This document shows positions 8,670-16,551 of a DNA stretch of 64,000 nucleotides, in pieces. Under the pieces are notes generated by a model that saw only the letters and a program-made list of their open reading frames with translations, had not been told where the DNA came from and ran no database searches. Origin of the DNA: Paenibacillus sp. FSL K6-1096 (GTDB lineage: Bacteria; Bacillota; Bacilli; Paenibacillales; Paenibacillaceae); NCBI RefSeq assembly GCF_037977055.1, contig NZ_CP150274.1, positions 5,146,001 through 5,210,000 on the forward strand, read 5' to 3'. The stretch's first letter is position 1. Each line of letters starts with the position of its first letter. The position numbers and the translations under genes were made by a program.

Positions 8670-10118
8670 ATGATGGAGAATCGGCAATCCGTCCGGATGG
8701 AGCAGGATGCCCTGGGAGCCCGGGAGATTCCGAAGGCTGCTTATTACGGGATTCACACTGCGCGGGCGATGGAGAATTTCGCAGTCAGCGGCAGAACGGT
8801 CAACCCCCGCTTGCTTCAGGGCATCGTAACGGTAAAAAAAGCGGCAGCGCTGACCCATCTGAAGCTGAACACCTATCCGGGGGCGGTTGCCCAGGCGGTT
8901 GTGCAGGCCTGCGATGAGATTCTGGAAGGCGCTTACCGTGAGGAGTTCACGGTAGATGCCTTCCAGGGCGGAGCCGGGACGTCCACGAATATGAATGTGA
9001 ACGAGGTGATTGCCAGCCGCGCGGCTGAGCTGCTCGGCGGTGAGCGGGGAGATTACTCCTTGGTCCATCCGCTGGACCATGTGAACTGCGGCCAGTCCAC
9101 CAATGATGTCTATCCCACGGCGCTGAGAATCGCCGCGATCGGGCAGGTCCGGGCGCTGAGCAAGGCTTGCGCGGTCTTGCAGGAGGCGCTCCAGGAGAAG
9201 GAGGCGGAATTCGCCGATGTGCTGAAGCTGGGGCGGACGGAGCTGATGGATGCCCTGCCGATGATGGCCGGGCAGGGCTTCGGCGCTTATGCCAAGGCGG
9301 TGGCCCGCGACCGCTGGCGTCTGTACAAGGTGGAGGAGCGGCTGAGGGAAATGAACATCGGCGGCACAGCGATTGGCACCGGACTTAACGCACCGGTGAA
9401 GTATTCCTTCCTGATCACCGAGGTGCTGCAGGAGCTGACCGGCTACGGGCTGGCCCGCAGCGAATATCCGATGGACCCTACGCAGAATATGGACGTATTC
9501 GTGGAGGTCTCCGGGCTGCTGAAGGCGGCGGCGGTGAATCTCCTGAAGATCTCGGGAGACCTGCGGCTGCTGGCCAGCGGCCCGGCCGGGGGCTTCGGAG
9601 AGCTGGAGCTTCCGGCGGTACAGGCAGGCTCATCCATTATGCCGGGCAAGGTCAATCCGGTCATCGCCGAGCTGGCCGGGCTGGTGGCGATGCGCGTCAT
9701 TGCGAATGATACAGCGGTGACGCTGGCGGCTGCGGGCGGACAGCTGGAGCTGAACGCCTTCATGCCGCTGATCGCCGATGCGCTGCTGGAATCGCTGGAG
9801 ATGCTGACAAATGCGGTAACGCTGTTTGCCGAGCGATGCGTCCAGGGGATTGTCATCTGCGCGGATCGCTGCCGGGAGCATGTGCTGAATTCCCAAGTGC
9901 TGGCCGCCGCGCTGATTCATCACCTCGGTTACGAGACCAGCGCGGAGATTGCCAAGCAGGCCAGCCGGGAGGGCAAAACCGTACAGCAGGTGGTGCTTGA
10001 AGCGAAGCTGCTTCCTGCGGAGGAGCTGGAGCGAATCCTGAATCCGTATCAGGTGACGAGGCCGGGTGTGCCCGGACAAGGAGCCGCTATTCAGCGGGAG
10101 AAGGAGGGAAGGCTGTGA
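8670..10118 (+). CDS. aspA: Aspartate ammonia-lyase embedded in the hydrogenase maturation operon
   Basis: The 482-residue protein belongs to the aspartase/fumarase superfamily; the signature GSSIMPGKVNPV begins at about residue 320, with GQSTNDVYPTALR earlier. It should convert aspartate to fumarate plus ammonia. It sits 13 bp after hydF and its stop overlaps the start of the second hydF by 4 bp, so translational coupling is likely. Aspartase-like genes beside hyd maturation genes are known from other anaerobes, for example Bacteroides. A role in supplying ammonia or nitrogen for the bridging dithiomethylamine ligand is an inference. Starts at 8670 and 8673 are both ATG. Substrate preference within the superfamily cannot be proved from motifs alone. 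Confidence 0.85.
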   Translation: MMENRQSVRMEQDALGAREIPKAAYYGIHTARAMENFAVSGRTVNPRLLQGIVTVKKAAALTHLKLNTYPGAVAQAVVQACDEILEGAYREEFTVDAFQGGAGTSTNMNVNEVIASRAAELLGGERGDYSLVHPLDHVNCGQSTNDVYPTALRIAAIGQVRALSKACAVLQEALQEKEAEFADVLKLGRTELMDALPMMAGQGFGAYAKAVARDRWRLYKVEERLREMNIGGTAIGTGLNAPVKYSFLITEVLQELTGYGLARSEYPMDPTQNMDVFVEVSGLLKAAAVNLLKISGDLRLLASGPAGGFGELELPAVQAGSSIMPGKVNPVIAELAGLVAMRVIANDTAVTLAAAGGQLELNAFMPLIADALLESLEMLTNAVTLFAERCVQGIVICADRCREHVLNSQVLAAALIHHLGYETSAEIAKQASREGKTVQQVVLEAKLLPAEELERILNPYQVTRPGVPGQGAAIQREKEGRL

Positions 10119-11389
10119 GCATGAATCAGACGCCGCGTTCTGGCCGCCTGCATATCGCCATCTTCGGCCGGAGCAACGCAGGCAAATCCAGCCTGATTAA
10201 CGCGATCACGAAGCAGGAGGCTGCTGTGGTCTCCCCGGTGAAGGGCACAACAACAGATCCGGTGTACAAGGCAATGGAGCTGCTGCCGCTTGGACCGGTT
10301 GTATTCATTGACACCGCCGGGCTGGATGAGGCGGGGGAGCTGGGCGAGCTGCGTAAACAGCGGACGCTTGCGGTGCTGCATTCCGCCGACATCGCCCTGA
10401 TTGTCGTCGATGCGCTCAGCGATGTGCTGCCGCTGGACCTTGAGGTCGCCGGGATGATCCGGGACAAGGGGATTCCGGCGATCGGGATATTGAATAAGAC
10501 AGATTTGGTTGCTGAAGGTGAAGCAGGCGATTCGTCGAGGGCCGGGGAGCTTGCGGCGCTGGCCCGCAGGACGGGGCAGGAGCTGGGCGGCTTGAAGGTG
10601 CTGCCCGTCTCGGCACTGAAGAGGCAGGGCATCCCTGCGCTGATGCAGGCTCTGAGCGCTGCGCTGCCGGAGGAAGAGGAGAAGTTCCGCATTGTCGGGG
10701 ATCTGGTCTCGCCCGGCGACCTGGTAGTGCTGGTCGTTCCTGTGGACCAGGCTGCGCCCAAGGGTAGGCTGATTCTCCCGCAGCAGCAGACGATCCGCGA
10801 TCTGCTGGAGAGTGATGCGATTGCGGTCGTGACCAAGGAATACGAGCTGAAGGAGACGCTGGAGAGCCTCGGGAAGCAGCCGCGGCTGGTGGTGACGGAT
10901 TCCCAGGTGTTCCTGAAGGCCGCGGCCGATACGCCGCGGGAGATTCCGCTGACCTCGTTCTCCATCCTGTTTGCCCGGCAGAAGGGCCGGCTGGAAGAGC
11001 TGGTGCGCGGCGCGCGCGCGATTGACCGGCTGCAGGACGGGGATAAGGTGCTAATCGCCGAGGCCTGTACCCACCACCGCCAGGGCGATGATATCGGCAC
11101 GGTCAAACTTCCCCGATGGATACGCCAGGCCACCGGCAAGCAGCTCGAATTCGTCTACGCCAGCGGCATCAATTTCCCGGAGCCGCTGGAGGACTTCGCG
11201 CTGATCGTTCACTGCGGGAGCTGTATGCTCAGCCGCAGACAGATGCTTCGCCGCATGGATGAGGCGCGGGCGGCCGGGGTGCCTATCGTCAATTACGGCG
11301 TGGCGATTGCTTATGTGCAGGGCATTCTGGAGCGGGCTATATCCCCGTTTCCGCTGGCACGCATGGCCTGGGAGGAACACAGGCCTTAA
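10115..11389 (+). CDS. [FeFe]-hydrogenase maturation GTPase HydF, copy 2
   Basis: This second full-length HydF has 424 residues. It has P-loop GRSNAGKS (18-25), DTAGLDE, a canonical NKTD G4 motif, and the C-terminal cluster ligands C318-x-H320 and H366-C367-x2-C370. Spacing of the ligand motif equals that of copy 1, so both look functional. It shares clear colinear similarity with copy 1 (for example VSPGDLVVLV versus VNQGDLVVLV and the VTDSQV segment) but is well diverged, so this is not a recent duplication. GTG 10115 overlaps the aspA stop; AGGAGGG lies 5 nt upstream. It is the last gene of the run; no simple terminator follows, only the repeat array at 11421. Confidence 0.92.
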   Translation: MSMNQTPRSGRLHIAIFGRSNAGKSSLINAITKQEAAVVSPVKGTTTDPVYKAMELLPLGPVVFIDTAGLDEAGELGELRKQRTLAVLHSADIALIVVDALSDVLPLDLEVAGMIRDKGIPAIGILNKTDLVAEGEAGDSSRAGELAALARRTGQELGGLKVLPVSALKRQGIPALMQALSAALPEEEEKFRIVGDLVSPGDLVVLVVPVDQAAPKGRLILPQQQTIRDLLESDAIAVVTKEYELKETLESLGKQPRLVVTDSQVFLKAAADTPREIPLTSFSILFARQKGRLEELVRGARAIDRLQDGDKVLIAEACTHHRQGDDIGTVKLPRWIRQATGKQLEFVYASGINFPEPLEDFALIVHCGSCMLSRRQMLRRMDEARAAGVPIVNYGVAIAYVQGILERAISPFPLARMAWEEHRP

Positions 11390-11420
11390 CAGGGCAGGGA
11401 ACATAAAGGGTGCCTGACCG

Positions 11421-11920
11421 CCGGATGTGGTCGAAAAACCGACCACATTTAGCGCGGCGGAGGTAAGCAGGCCGGATGTGATCGAAAAACCGACCACATT
11501 TGGCGCGGCGGAGGTAAGCAGGCCGGATGTGATCGAAAAACCGACCACATTTGGCGCGGCGGAGGTAAGCAGGCCGGATGTGGTCGAAAAACCGACCACA
11601 TTTGGCGCGGCGGAGGAGCGAGGGCGGGATGTGGTCGAAAAACCGACCACATTTGGCTCGGCGGAGGAGCGAGGGCGGGATGTGGTCGAAAAACCGACCA
11701 CATTTAGCGCGGCGGAGGTAAGCAGGCCGGATGTGATCGAAAAACCGACCACATTTGGCGTGGCGGAGGAGCGAGGGCCGGATGTGGTCGAAAAACCGAC
11801 CACATTTGGCGCGGCGGAGGAGCGAGGGCGGGATGTGGTCGAAAAACCGACCACATTTGGCTCGGCGGAGGTACGCAGGCCGGATGTGATCAAAAAATTG
11901 ACCACATCCGGTTCTGCCAG
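11421..11920. repeat. Array of ten 51-bp hairpin repeats (array 1)
   Basis: The spacer 11390-11956 is filled by ten tandem units of exactly 51 bp. Each has the dyad ATGTGGTCG-AAAAAC-CGACCACAT (9-bp stem) followed by a GC-rich spacer of the GGCGCGGCGGAGG type. Units 2, 3, 7 and 10 have GTGATC in the left arm. Unit 10 changes the loop-closing G-C pair to A-T on both arms. Because 51 is a multiple of 3, all the frames stay open and give 17-residue repeat peptides on both strands. None has a ribosome site, and differences between units are not biased to silent sites, so it is judged non-coding. It lies between convergent genes. Confidence 0.95.
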
Positions 11921-11956
11921 TACAGAGCGGCAGCAAGCAGCAGAGGAAGGCTGAGC

Positions 11957-12763
11957 TTATTCAGCCGTCTTCAGAATGAATTTGTCGATGGCGTACTTCA
12001 CGCCGTCCTCATTGTTGCTGAGGGTAACGAAATCAGCGATTTCCTTCAAGGCAGGGATGGCGTTCGCCATAGCCACGCCCAGACCGGCGGCTTCGAGCAT
12101 CTCGTGGTCATTCCAGGAATCGCCCACTGCAATGGTCTCGGACAGCTCGCAGCCGAAGTGCTTGGCGAGGAATTCCAGGGCCAGGCCCTTGGTGCCCTCA
12201 CGGTGCATGATCTCCAGGAAATGCGGCTTGGACTTCGTGATGTGAACGGCATCGCCCAGCAGCTCGCGGAGAATCGGGGACAGCTCGTCGAGGAAGGCCG
12301 GATCGTCGATGATCAGCATTTTGGGTGTTTTTTGCGGGACAAGCTTCTCTTCCCAATTGGGTTCAATGAAATACTTCGTTCCATTCAGGGTGGCGTAATC
12401 GATCAGCTTCTGGTTCTCTTCACGGGCGTACAGCTTGTCGTCGATGTAGGTCTGCAGGTGCAGGTTATGCTCCACGCAGTACTCGAACAGCTTGCGCACC
12501 GCATCCTGCGGCACATAACGCTCATAGAGCACCGCTTCATCGAGCAGGTTCTTCACCAGCGCCCCCTGATAGGTGATGATCGGCACATTCAGTCCGGTCT
12601 GGCGGGCAATGGCCTGGGCGGAGGCGTAAGCGCGTCCGGTGGCGAGGGTAACCACAACGCCTGCGGCTACCGCCTGCTCCAGCGCGGTCTGGGTGGCGGG
12701 AGTCACTTCCTTCTCGTCATTAATCAGCGTGTCGTCAATATCGATGGCAATCAGTTTGTACAT
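11957..12763 (-). CDS. HAD-superfamily Cof-type sugar-phosphate phosphatase
   Basis: This 268-residue protein starts with the HAD motif I DIDDTL (D8, D10). A C2-type cap follows, then motif IV near the end as VGDSWNDHEML. It is closest in type to YidA/Cof-like hydrolases, which dephosphorylate sugar phosphates or flavin/PLP-type metabolites; the exact substrate cannot be read from sequence. The start at 12763 follows AGGAGAG. Its 3' end faces hairpin array 1, so a read-through transcript would carry the minus strand of that array. Confidence 0.85.
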   Translation of the reverse strand: MYKLIAIDIDDTLINDEKEVTPATQTALEQAVAAGVVVTLATGRAYASAQAIARQTGLNVPIITYQGALVKNLLDEAVLYERYVPQDAVRKLFEYCVEHNLHLQTYIDDKLYAREENQKLIDYATLNGTKYFIEPNWEEKLVPQKTPKMLIIDDPAFLDELSPILRELLGDAVHITKSKPHFLEIMHREGTKGLALEFLAKHFGCELSETIAVGDSWNDHEMLEAAGLGVAMANAIPALKEIADFVTLSNNEDGVKYAIDKFILKTAE

Positions 12764-12877
12764 TCGGGTTCTCTCCTAAGTAGGTTGTAGTCCGGCTCTC
12801 CGCCAGCGGAGGCGCGGCTGTCTGTCTGAAGCAATTGGCACAAGGGATGCTGAGGCGTACAGATTACCGGGTCAAAA

Positions 12878-13789
12878 TCAGCTCTCCGCCCCCGCCGCCT
12901 CCGGCGCAGGGCTTAGCTCTGCGAGCAGCATGGCAGCCAGGATGCAGCCGCAGCCCAGCACGGCGGACAGGCCGAGAGTCTCTCCGCCGAAGAGCAGGCC
13001 GGTGGCAGCGGCGAATACCGGCTCCATGGCATAGATAATCGCCACCCGGGACGGGGTGGTGTACTTCTGGCAGGCCGTCTGAATCCAGAAGGCAAAAGCG
13101 CTGGTCGGGCCGATGGAGATCAGCATCGCGGTAAGCACCTCCGGCTGGCGGAGCAGCTCCCCGCTATGCAGCAACGGGCCGCTGCCGTCCACCAGCAGGG
13201 AGGCGGCGATGCTGAGCAGGCCGACGAAGCCGAGCTGCAGCGCCGCCAGCGGCAGGGCGGGATAACGCGGCGCGTATATGCCGGTATACACAATCTGCAG
13301 GGCGAAGGCGACGGCGCAGAGCAGAATCAGGCCATCGCCCTTATTCAGGGAGAGCGCCGAGCCGGTAAAGGTCAGCAGGTACAGCCCTGCCGCTGCAAGT
13401 CCGGCGCTCAGCCAGGTATACCGGGAGATGGCATGCTTAAGCAGCGCCAGTGACAGAAAGGGCACCAGCACTACCGACAATCCGGTAATGAATCCGGTAT
13501 TCGAGGTGGTGGTATACAGCAGTCCCATCGTCTGGAAGCCGTAGCCGAGGAACAGCAGGAGTCCCAGCAGCAGCGCATGAACCACCATACGCCCGCTCAG
13601 CTTCCGCCATTCCCGGCGGTAAAACACAGCGGTAATCAGGGCCAGCAGCACAGCCGCGCCTGTAAACCGGATGCTGTTGAAGGCAAGCGGGGGCAACACC
13701 CGGACTGCGGACTGCACCATCAGGAACGTGCATCCCCACATCATCGCCACCAGCAGCAGACTAAGATCGGCGATCCGGGAGCGGTTCAC
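12878..13789 (-). CDS. EamA/DMT-family transporter
   Basis: The product has 303 residues with ten hydrophobic segments arranged as two EamA repeats; each begins with the typical LLLVAMMWG..FL or ICAVAFALQIVYTG pattern. Members export amino acids, nucleosides or other small metabolites across the cytoplasmic membrane; the substrate here is unknown. GTG 13789 is preferred, 10 nt after AAAGGA; an upstream TTG at 13825 would add 12 hydrophilic residues and lacks its own site. It is separated from the phosphatase gene by 114 bp and may be independently transcribed. Confidence 0.85.
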   Translation of the reverse strand: MNRSRIADLSLLLVAMMWGCTFLMVQSAVRVLPPLAFNSIRFTGAAVLLALITAVFYRREWRKLSGRMVVHALLLGLLLFLGYGFQTMGLLYTTTSNTGFITGLSVVLVPFLSLALLKHAISRYTWLSAGLAAAGLYLLTFTGSALSLNKGDGLILLCAVAFALQIVYTGIYAPRYPALPLAALQLGFVGLLSIAASLLVDGSGPLLHSGELLRQPEVLTAMLISIGPTSAFAFWIQTACQKYTTPSRVAIIYAMEPVFAAATGLLFGGETLGLSAVLGCGCILAAMLLAELSPAPEAAGAES

Positions 13790-14019
13790 GGAAGTGTCAT
13801 CCTTTCTGACCGTTGAGTTGTCCAAATTGTATCCTAAATCGGTAGGTACGACAAGCCGGAACTGTGCTGTTTATATAAGGAAGCAAGCGGACTGAGCCCG
13901 GCCGGTGATTATGTTCTGGACAAAAAAGGAAAGCCTTGGTATACTTCGGTAACCGTACACCTGTTCCTATTTGTGGCATCCAGAATCATTATACTCTCAT
14001 ATGAAGGAGCGGATTCACC

Positions 14020-14730
14020 ATGATGGGCAAGTCCCATTTAGTTATCAGTACCGGGGTCACCCTGTCCGCGATGAGTCTGCTGGGCCTGCAGATCACCATT
14101 CCGGCCGTGGCTGTAGCTGTGGTCAGCTCGCTGCTGCCCGACATCGATGAGCCGAATTCCATGCTGGTGCGCAAGGCTGTGCCCGAGTTCCTGCTGCGTA
14201 TCCTCCAGGTATCGCTGATCGGAGCGGCCATCTATCTCTATTTCGCCGGGATTGCGGAGCCGCCGTGGAATATCGCACTGGCGCTGCTGGTCGGCAGCGT
14301 ATCCTTCCTGCCCAGCCGCAGGCTGCGGCATCTGGTGATGCTGCTGATTGCGCTGGCGCTGTTTGCCTTCGCGGATGCCTATGATCCGTGGAACTACATA
14401 GCTGCCTGCGTGCTGGTGGTGGCCTCGGTGGTCCCGCACCGGGGGATCACACATACGCTCTACGCGGTAGCCGGATGGGGAGCGCTGCTGTACTTCGTCT
14501 CCCCCGGCATGGAGGACGGCGGCAGCCTCTGGATTGCCGGGAGTCTGTCTTATGGCCTGCATCTACTGGCCGATTCCCTGACCCAGCGGGGCATCACTCC
14601 GCTGCCTCCAATCCCCCTCAAGCTGCGCCTGAAGCTGATGAGCACCGGCACGAAGAAGGGCAGCGCGGTGGAGAAGGTCTGCGTGATGCTTACGCTGGCG
14701 CTGGCCGTGTATGTGTTTGTGCTTGTCTAA
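14020..14730 (+). CDS. DUF457/YdjM-family membrane-bound metal-dependent hydrolase
   Basis: This 236-residue polytopic membrane protein has the family pattern: an N-terminal KSHLVISTG histidine, SSLLPDIDEPNS, later PHRGITHTLY, and SYGLHLLADSLTQRGI. These His and Asp residues form the presumed metal site of the YdjM/LexA-regulated membrane protein family. Physiological role is not established, though relatives are linked to membrane stress and SOS responses. Start is ATG 14020 (or 14023) after AAGGAG. A strong terminator follows the stop at once. Confidence 0.8.
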   Translation: MMGKSHLVISTGVTLSAMSLLGLQITIPAVAVAVVSSLLPDIDEPNSMLVRKAVPEFLLRILQVSLIGAAIYLYFAGIAEPPWNIALALLVGSVSFLPSRRLRHLVMLLIALALFAFADAYDPWNYIAACVLVVASVVPHRGITHTLYAVAGWGALLYFVSPGMEDGGSLWIAGSLSYGLHLLADSLTQRGITPLPPIPLKLRLKLMSTGTKKGSAVEKVCVMLTLALAVYVFVLV

Positions 14731-14737
14731 CAGAAAG

Positions 14738-14781
14738 CCCCCGCCAACGCTGCGCAGGATGCAGAGTGGCGGGGGTCTTTT
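14738..14781 (+). terminator. Intrinsic terminator after the YdjM-type gene
   Basis: CCCCCGCCA (14738-14746) pairs perfectly with TGGCGGGGG (14767-14775) and is followed by TCTTTT. It starts 8 nt after the stop codon. Confidence 0.85.
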
Positions 14782-14829
14782 GGCAGCGGATCAGTCAGTT
14801 ATTCTTCAAGCAAGCTATATCACAAGAAA

Positions 14830-15834
14830 CTATTCCTCAAGAAACACAAGTCCGATGAAATCCTCCGGCTCGATCCGGCCGAAGTAATGCTTCAGATCGA
14901 GATCAGCCAGCGCCTGGCGCACCTCCACCTGCTCATAACGCTTGCCGCGCAGTGCGTCCTCGACATCCGCCACATCGCCGACGCCGAAGAAGTCCCCGTA
15001 GATTTTGATCTCCCGGATGACCGAATCTTCAATATCCATGCGGATATCCACGAGGCCAGCCGGGAATTTGCGGGTGTGCTTCACGTTACTTTTTGGCGAG
15101 AGTCCGTAGTTCCAGTCCCAATTCTGATAATGCTCCTTGGAAATCTCGTTAATCCGCACCCAGTCGTCCATCGTCAGCTTGTACTGCGGAACCTCGGAGG
15201 GCTCCATGCCGAAGATCGAACGCAGCAGCCCCTCGCGGAATTGCTCAATCGTCATATCCGGATTGCCCAGCAGCTCCTTGATATTGGCGACCCGGCTGCG
15301 GACCGACTTGGTGCTCTTCGACTTGAATTTCTCGGGATTCACGTTCAGGGAAGCCTGCACATCATCCAGATTCAGATCGAACATCAGGGTGCCGTGGCTG
15401 AACATGCGTCCGCGTGTGGAGAATTGGGCGTTGCCGGAGATTTTTTGCTCCCCGACCTGAAGGTCATTGCGTCCGCTCAGCTCGGCGTTCACGCCCATGG
15501 CCTGCAGATAGTCGATGACCGGCTGGGTGAATTTCAGGAAGTTATGGAAGGACTGGCCGTCATCCTTGGTAATGAAGCTGAAGTTGAGGTTCCCGAGATC
15601 ATGATACACCGCACCGCCGCCGGACAGCCGCCGCACGACCTGAATGTTATGCTCCTTCACATACTCCTGGTTGATCTCCTCAATCGTATTCTGGTGCTTG
15701 CCGATAATGATCGACGGGCTGTTGATATAGAAGAGCAGGTAGCTCTCGTCCATCGGGAGGTTTTTGAGCGCAAATTCCTCAATGGCCAGATTGATTGATG
15801 CGTCTGTAATACCGGTGTTATCAATAAAAAGCAT
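14830..15834 (-). CDS. lplA: Lipoate-protein ligase A
   Basis: The 334-residue protein has the LplA/LplJ catalytic features: RRLSGGGAVYHDLGNLNFS around residue 70-88, a conserved lysine in GEQKISGNAQ, the HGTLMFDL segment, and a C-terminal accessory domain. It activates free lipoate with ATP and attaches it to E2 and GcvH proteins in the cytoplasm. ATG 15834 follows GGAGGAATTACGG. It reads away from the cob genes and is probably a single-gene unit. Confidence 0.92.
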   Translation of the reverse strand: MLFIDNTGITDASINLAIEEFALKNLPMDESYLLFYINSPSIIIGKHQNTIEEINQEYVKEHNIQVVRRLSGGGAVYHDLGNLNFSFITKDDGQSFHNFLKFTQPVIDYLQAMGVNAELSGRNDLQVGEQKISGNAQFSTRGRMFSHGTLMFDLNLDDVQASLNVNPEKFKSKSTKSVRSRVANIKELLGNPDMTIEQFREGLLRSIFGMEPSEVPQYKLTMDDWVRINEISKEHYQNWDWNYGLSPKSNVKHTRKFPAGLVDIRMDIEDSVIREIKIYGDFFGVGDVADVEDALRGKRYEQVEVRQALADLDLKHYFGRIEPEDFIGLVFLEE

Positions 15835-15903
15835 CCGTAATTCCTCCGTTAACCATAGTAAACTGCTGTACTTATTCTAAACCAAAAGAGAGATTTCTAC
15901 AAA

Positions 15904-16020
15904 GTGAATGGGAGTGGCGGGGGGAGGAGCTAAAGCAAGCATAAGGGGGGCGGGGGAGGGAGTAGAGTGGATGGGGGAAGGGCTATGGAGGGAGTGGATA
16001 GGTTGACGGGTGAGAGTGGC
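15904..16020. other. Purine-rich tract with many G-runs
   Basis: Within the 717-bp gene-free spacer 15835-16551, this stretch is almost all purine on the + strand. It holds about eight runs of three to six G, including GGGGGGCGGGGGAGGG at about 15945-15960. The strand asymmetry is sharp compared with flanking DNA. It could form G-quadruplex or triplex structures, which is an inference. No ORF of note is present; the 60-codon frame at 16118 has no ribosome site. Confidence 0.6.
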
Positions 16021-16065
16021 AGAGGAGGTGCGTACAGCAGCTGGAATTAGCGACATTAACAGTTA

Positions 16066-16245
16066 ATTGTATTCCGTGCAGTTAAAAAACCGGGAACCGC
16101 CCGGCAGCGCAGGATAAGTGTATTTTGTACAACTGGATGTGTGGTGGATGGCTGATTTTCGCAAAAAGGCGGTTTTTAGCTGCAATAATGCAATTAAAAC
16201 ATCTGAATGGTTCGTTTCGGTCACTTTAGTTGTACAAAGTGCAGG
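16066..16245. repeat. Four-element 51-bp-phased repeat array (array 2)
   Basis: Four related AT-rich elements begin near 16066, 16117, 16175 and 16225. The first two read TTGTATTCCGTGCAG and GTGTATTTTGTACAAC. The last two read in the opposite sense (TTTAGCTGCAATAATGCA and TTTAGTTGTACAAAGTGCA), so their reverse complements match the first two. Spacing is 51 bp for the forward pair and 50 bp for the reverse pair. The same motif and layout recur at 20430-20620. Confidence 0.75.
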
Positions 16246-16454
16246 TAGGGTTACGCGCGGGGCTGTGCTGCAGGAGGTGAGTGATAATCTTGAAGATTAG
16301 TAGTCTCCGGCGGGTGCATAGGCGATATAGCATTGACGGATTTCCGGAAATCGGCCAATAATTGGGAGAATGGCGATAGCGCAATGGATTGCTGATGCGG
16401 GACTTATATAGATGTGAATGACCGGATGGAGCATGGATCGACGATGAATAGCGT

Positions 16455-16545
16455 GGACAGGGAGGATGTATGATGGGGAGATATGGACACGGAGGATATA
16501 TAGGATGGGGAATATATAGAACGGGGAAAGATGGACATGGAGGCT
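16455..16545 (+). repeat. Imperfect GGACANGGAGGNT direct repeats before cobD
   Basis: Three imperfect copies of GGACA(G/C/T)GGAGG start at about 16455, 16485 and 16533, interspersed with GATGGGGA and ATATATAG segments. Each copy contains a ribosome-site-like GGAGG; only the last is placed to serve the cobD ATG at 16552. It looks like a slipped or decayed direct repeat. Confidence 0.6.
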
Positions 16546-16551
16546 ACACAT

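Noticed and set aside
11421..11920. CRISPR array
   Set aside because: The whole 51-bp unit, including the spacer part, is repeated; there are no unique spacers and no cas genes.
11427..11954. 175-codon + strand ORF and 284/199-codon - strand ORFs with 17-residue repeats
   Set aside because: They result from the 51-bp repeat period being divisible by three; no ribosome sites, open in several frames at once, and substitutions are not biased to silent positions.
16118..16300. 60-codon ORF in the cobD leader
   Set aside because: Overlaps array 2 elements, no ribosome site, no recognisable domain.
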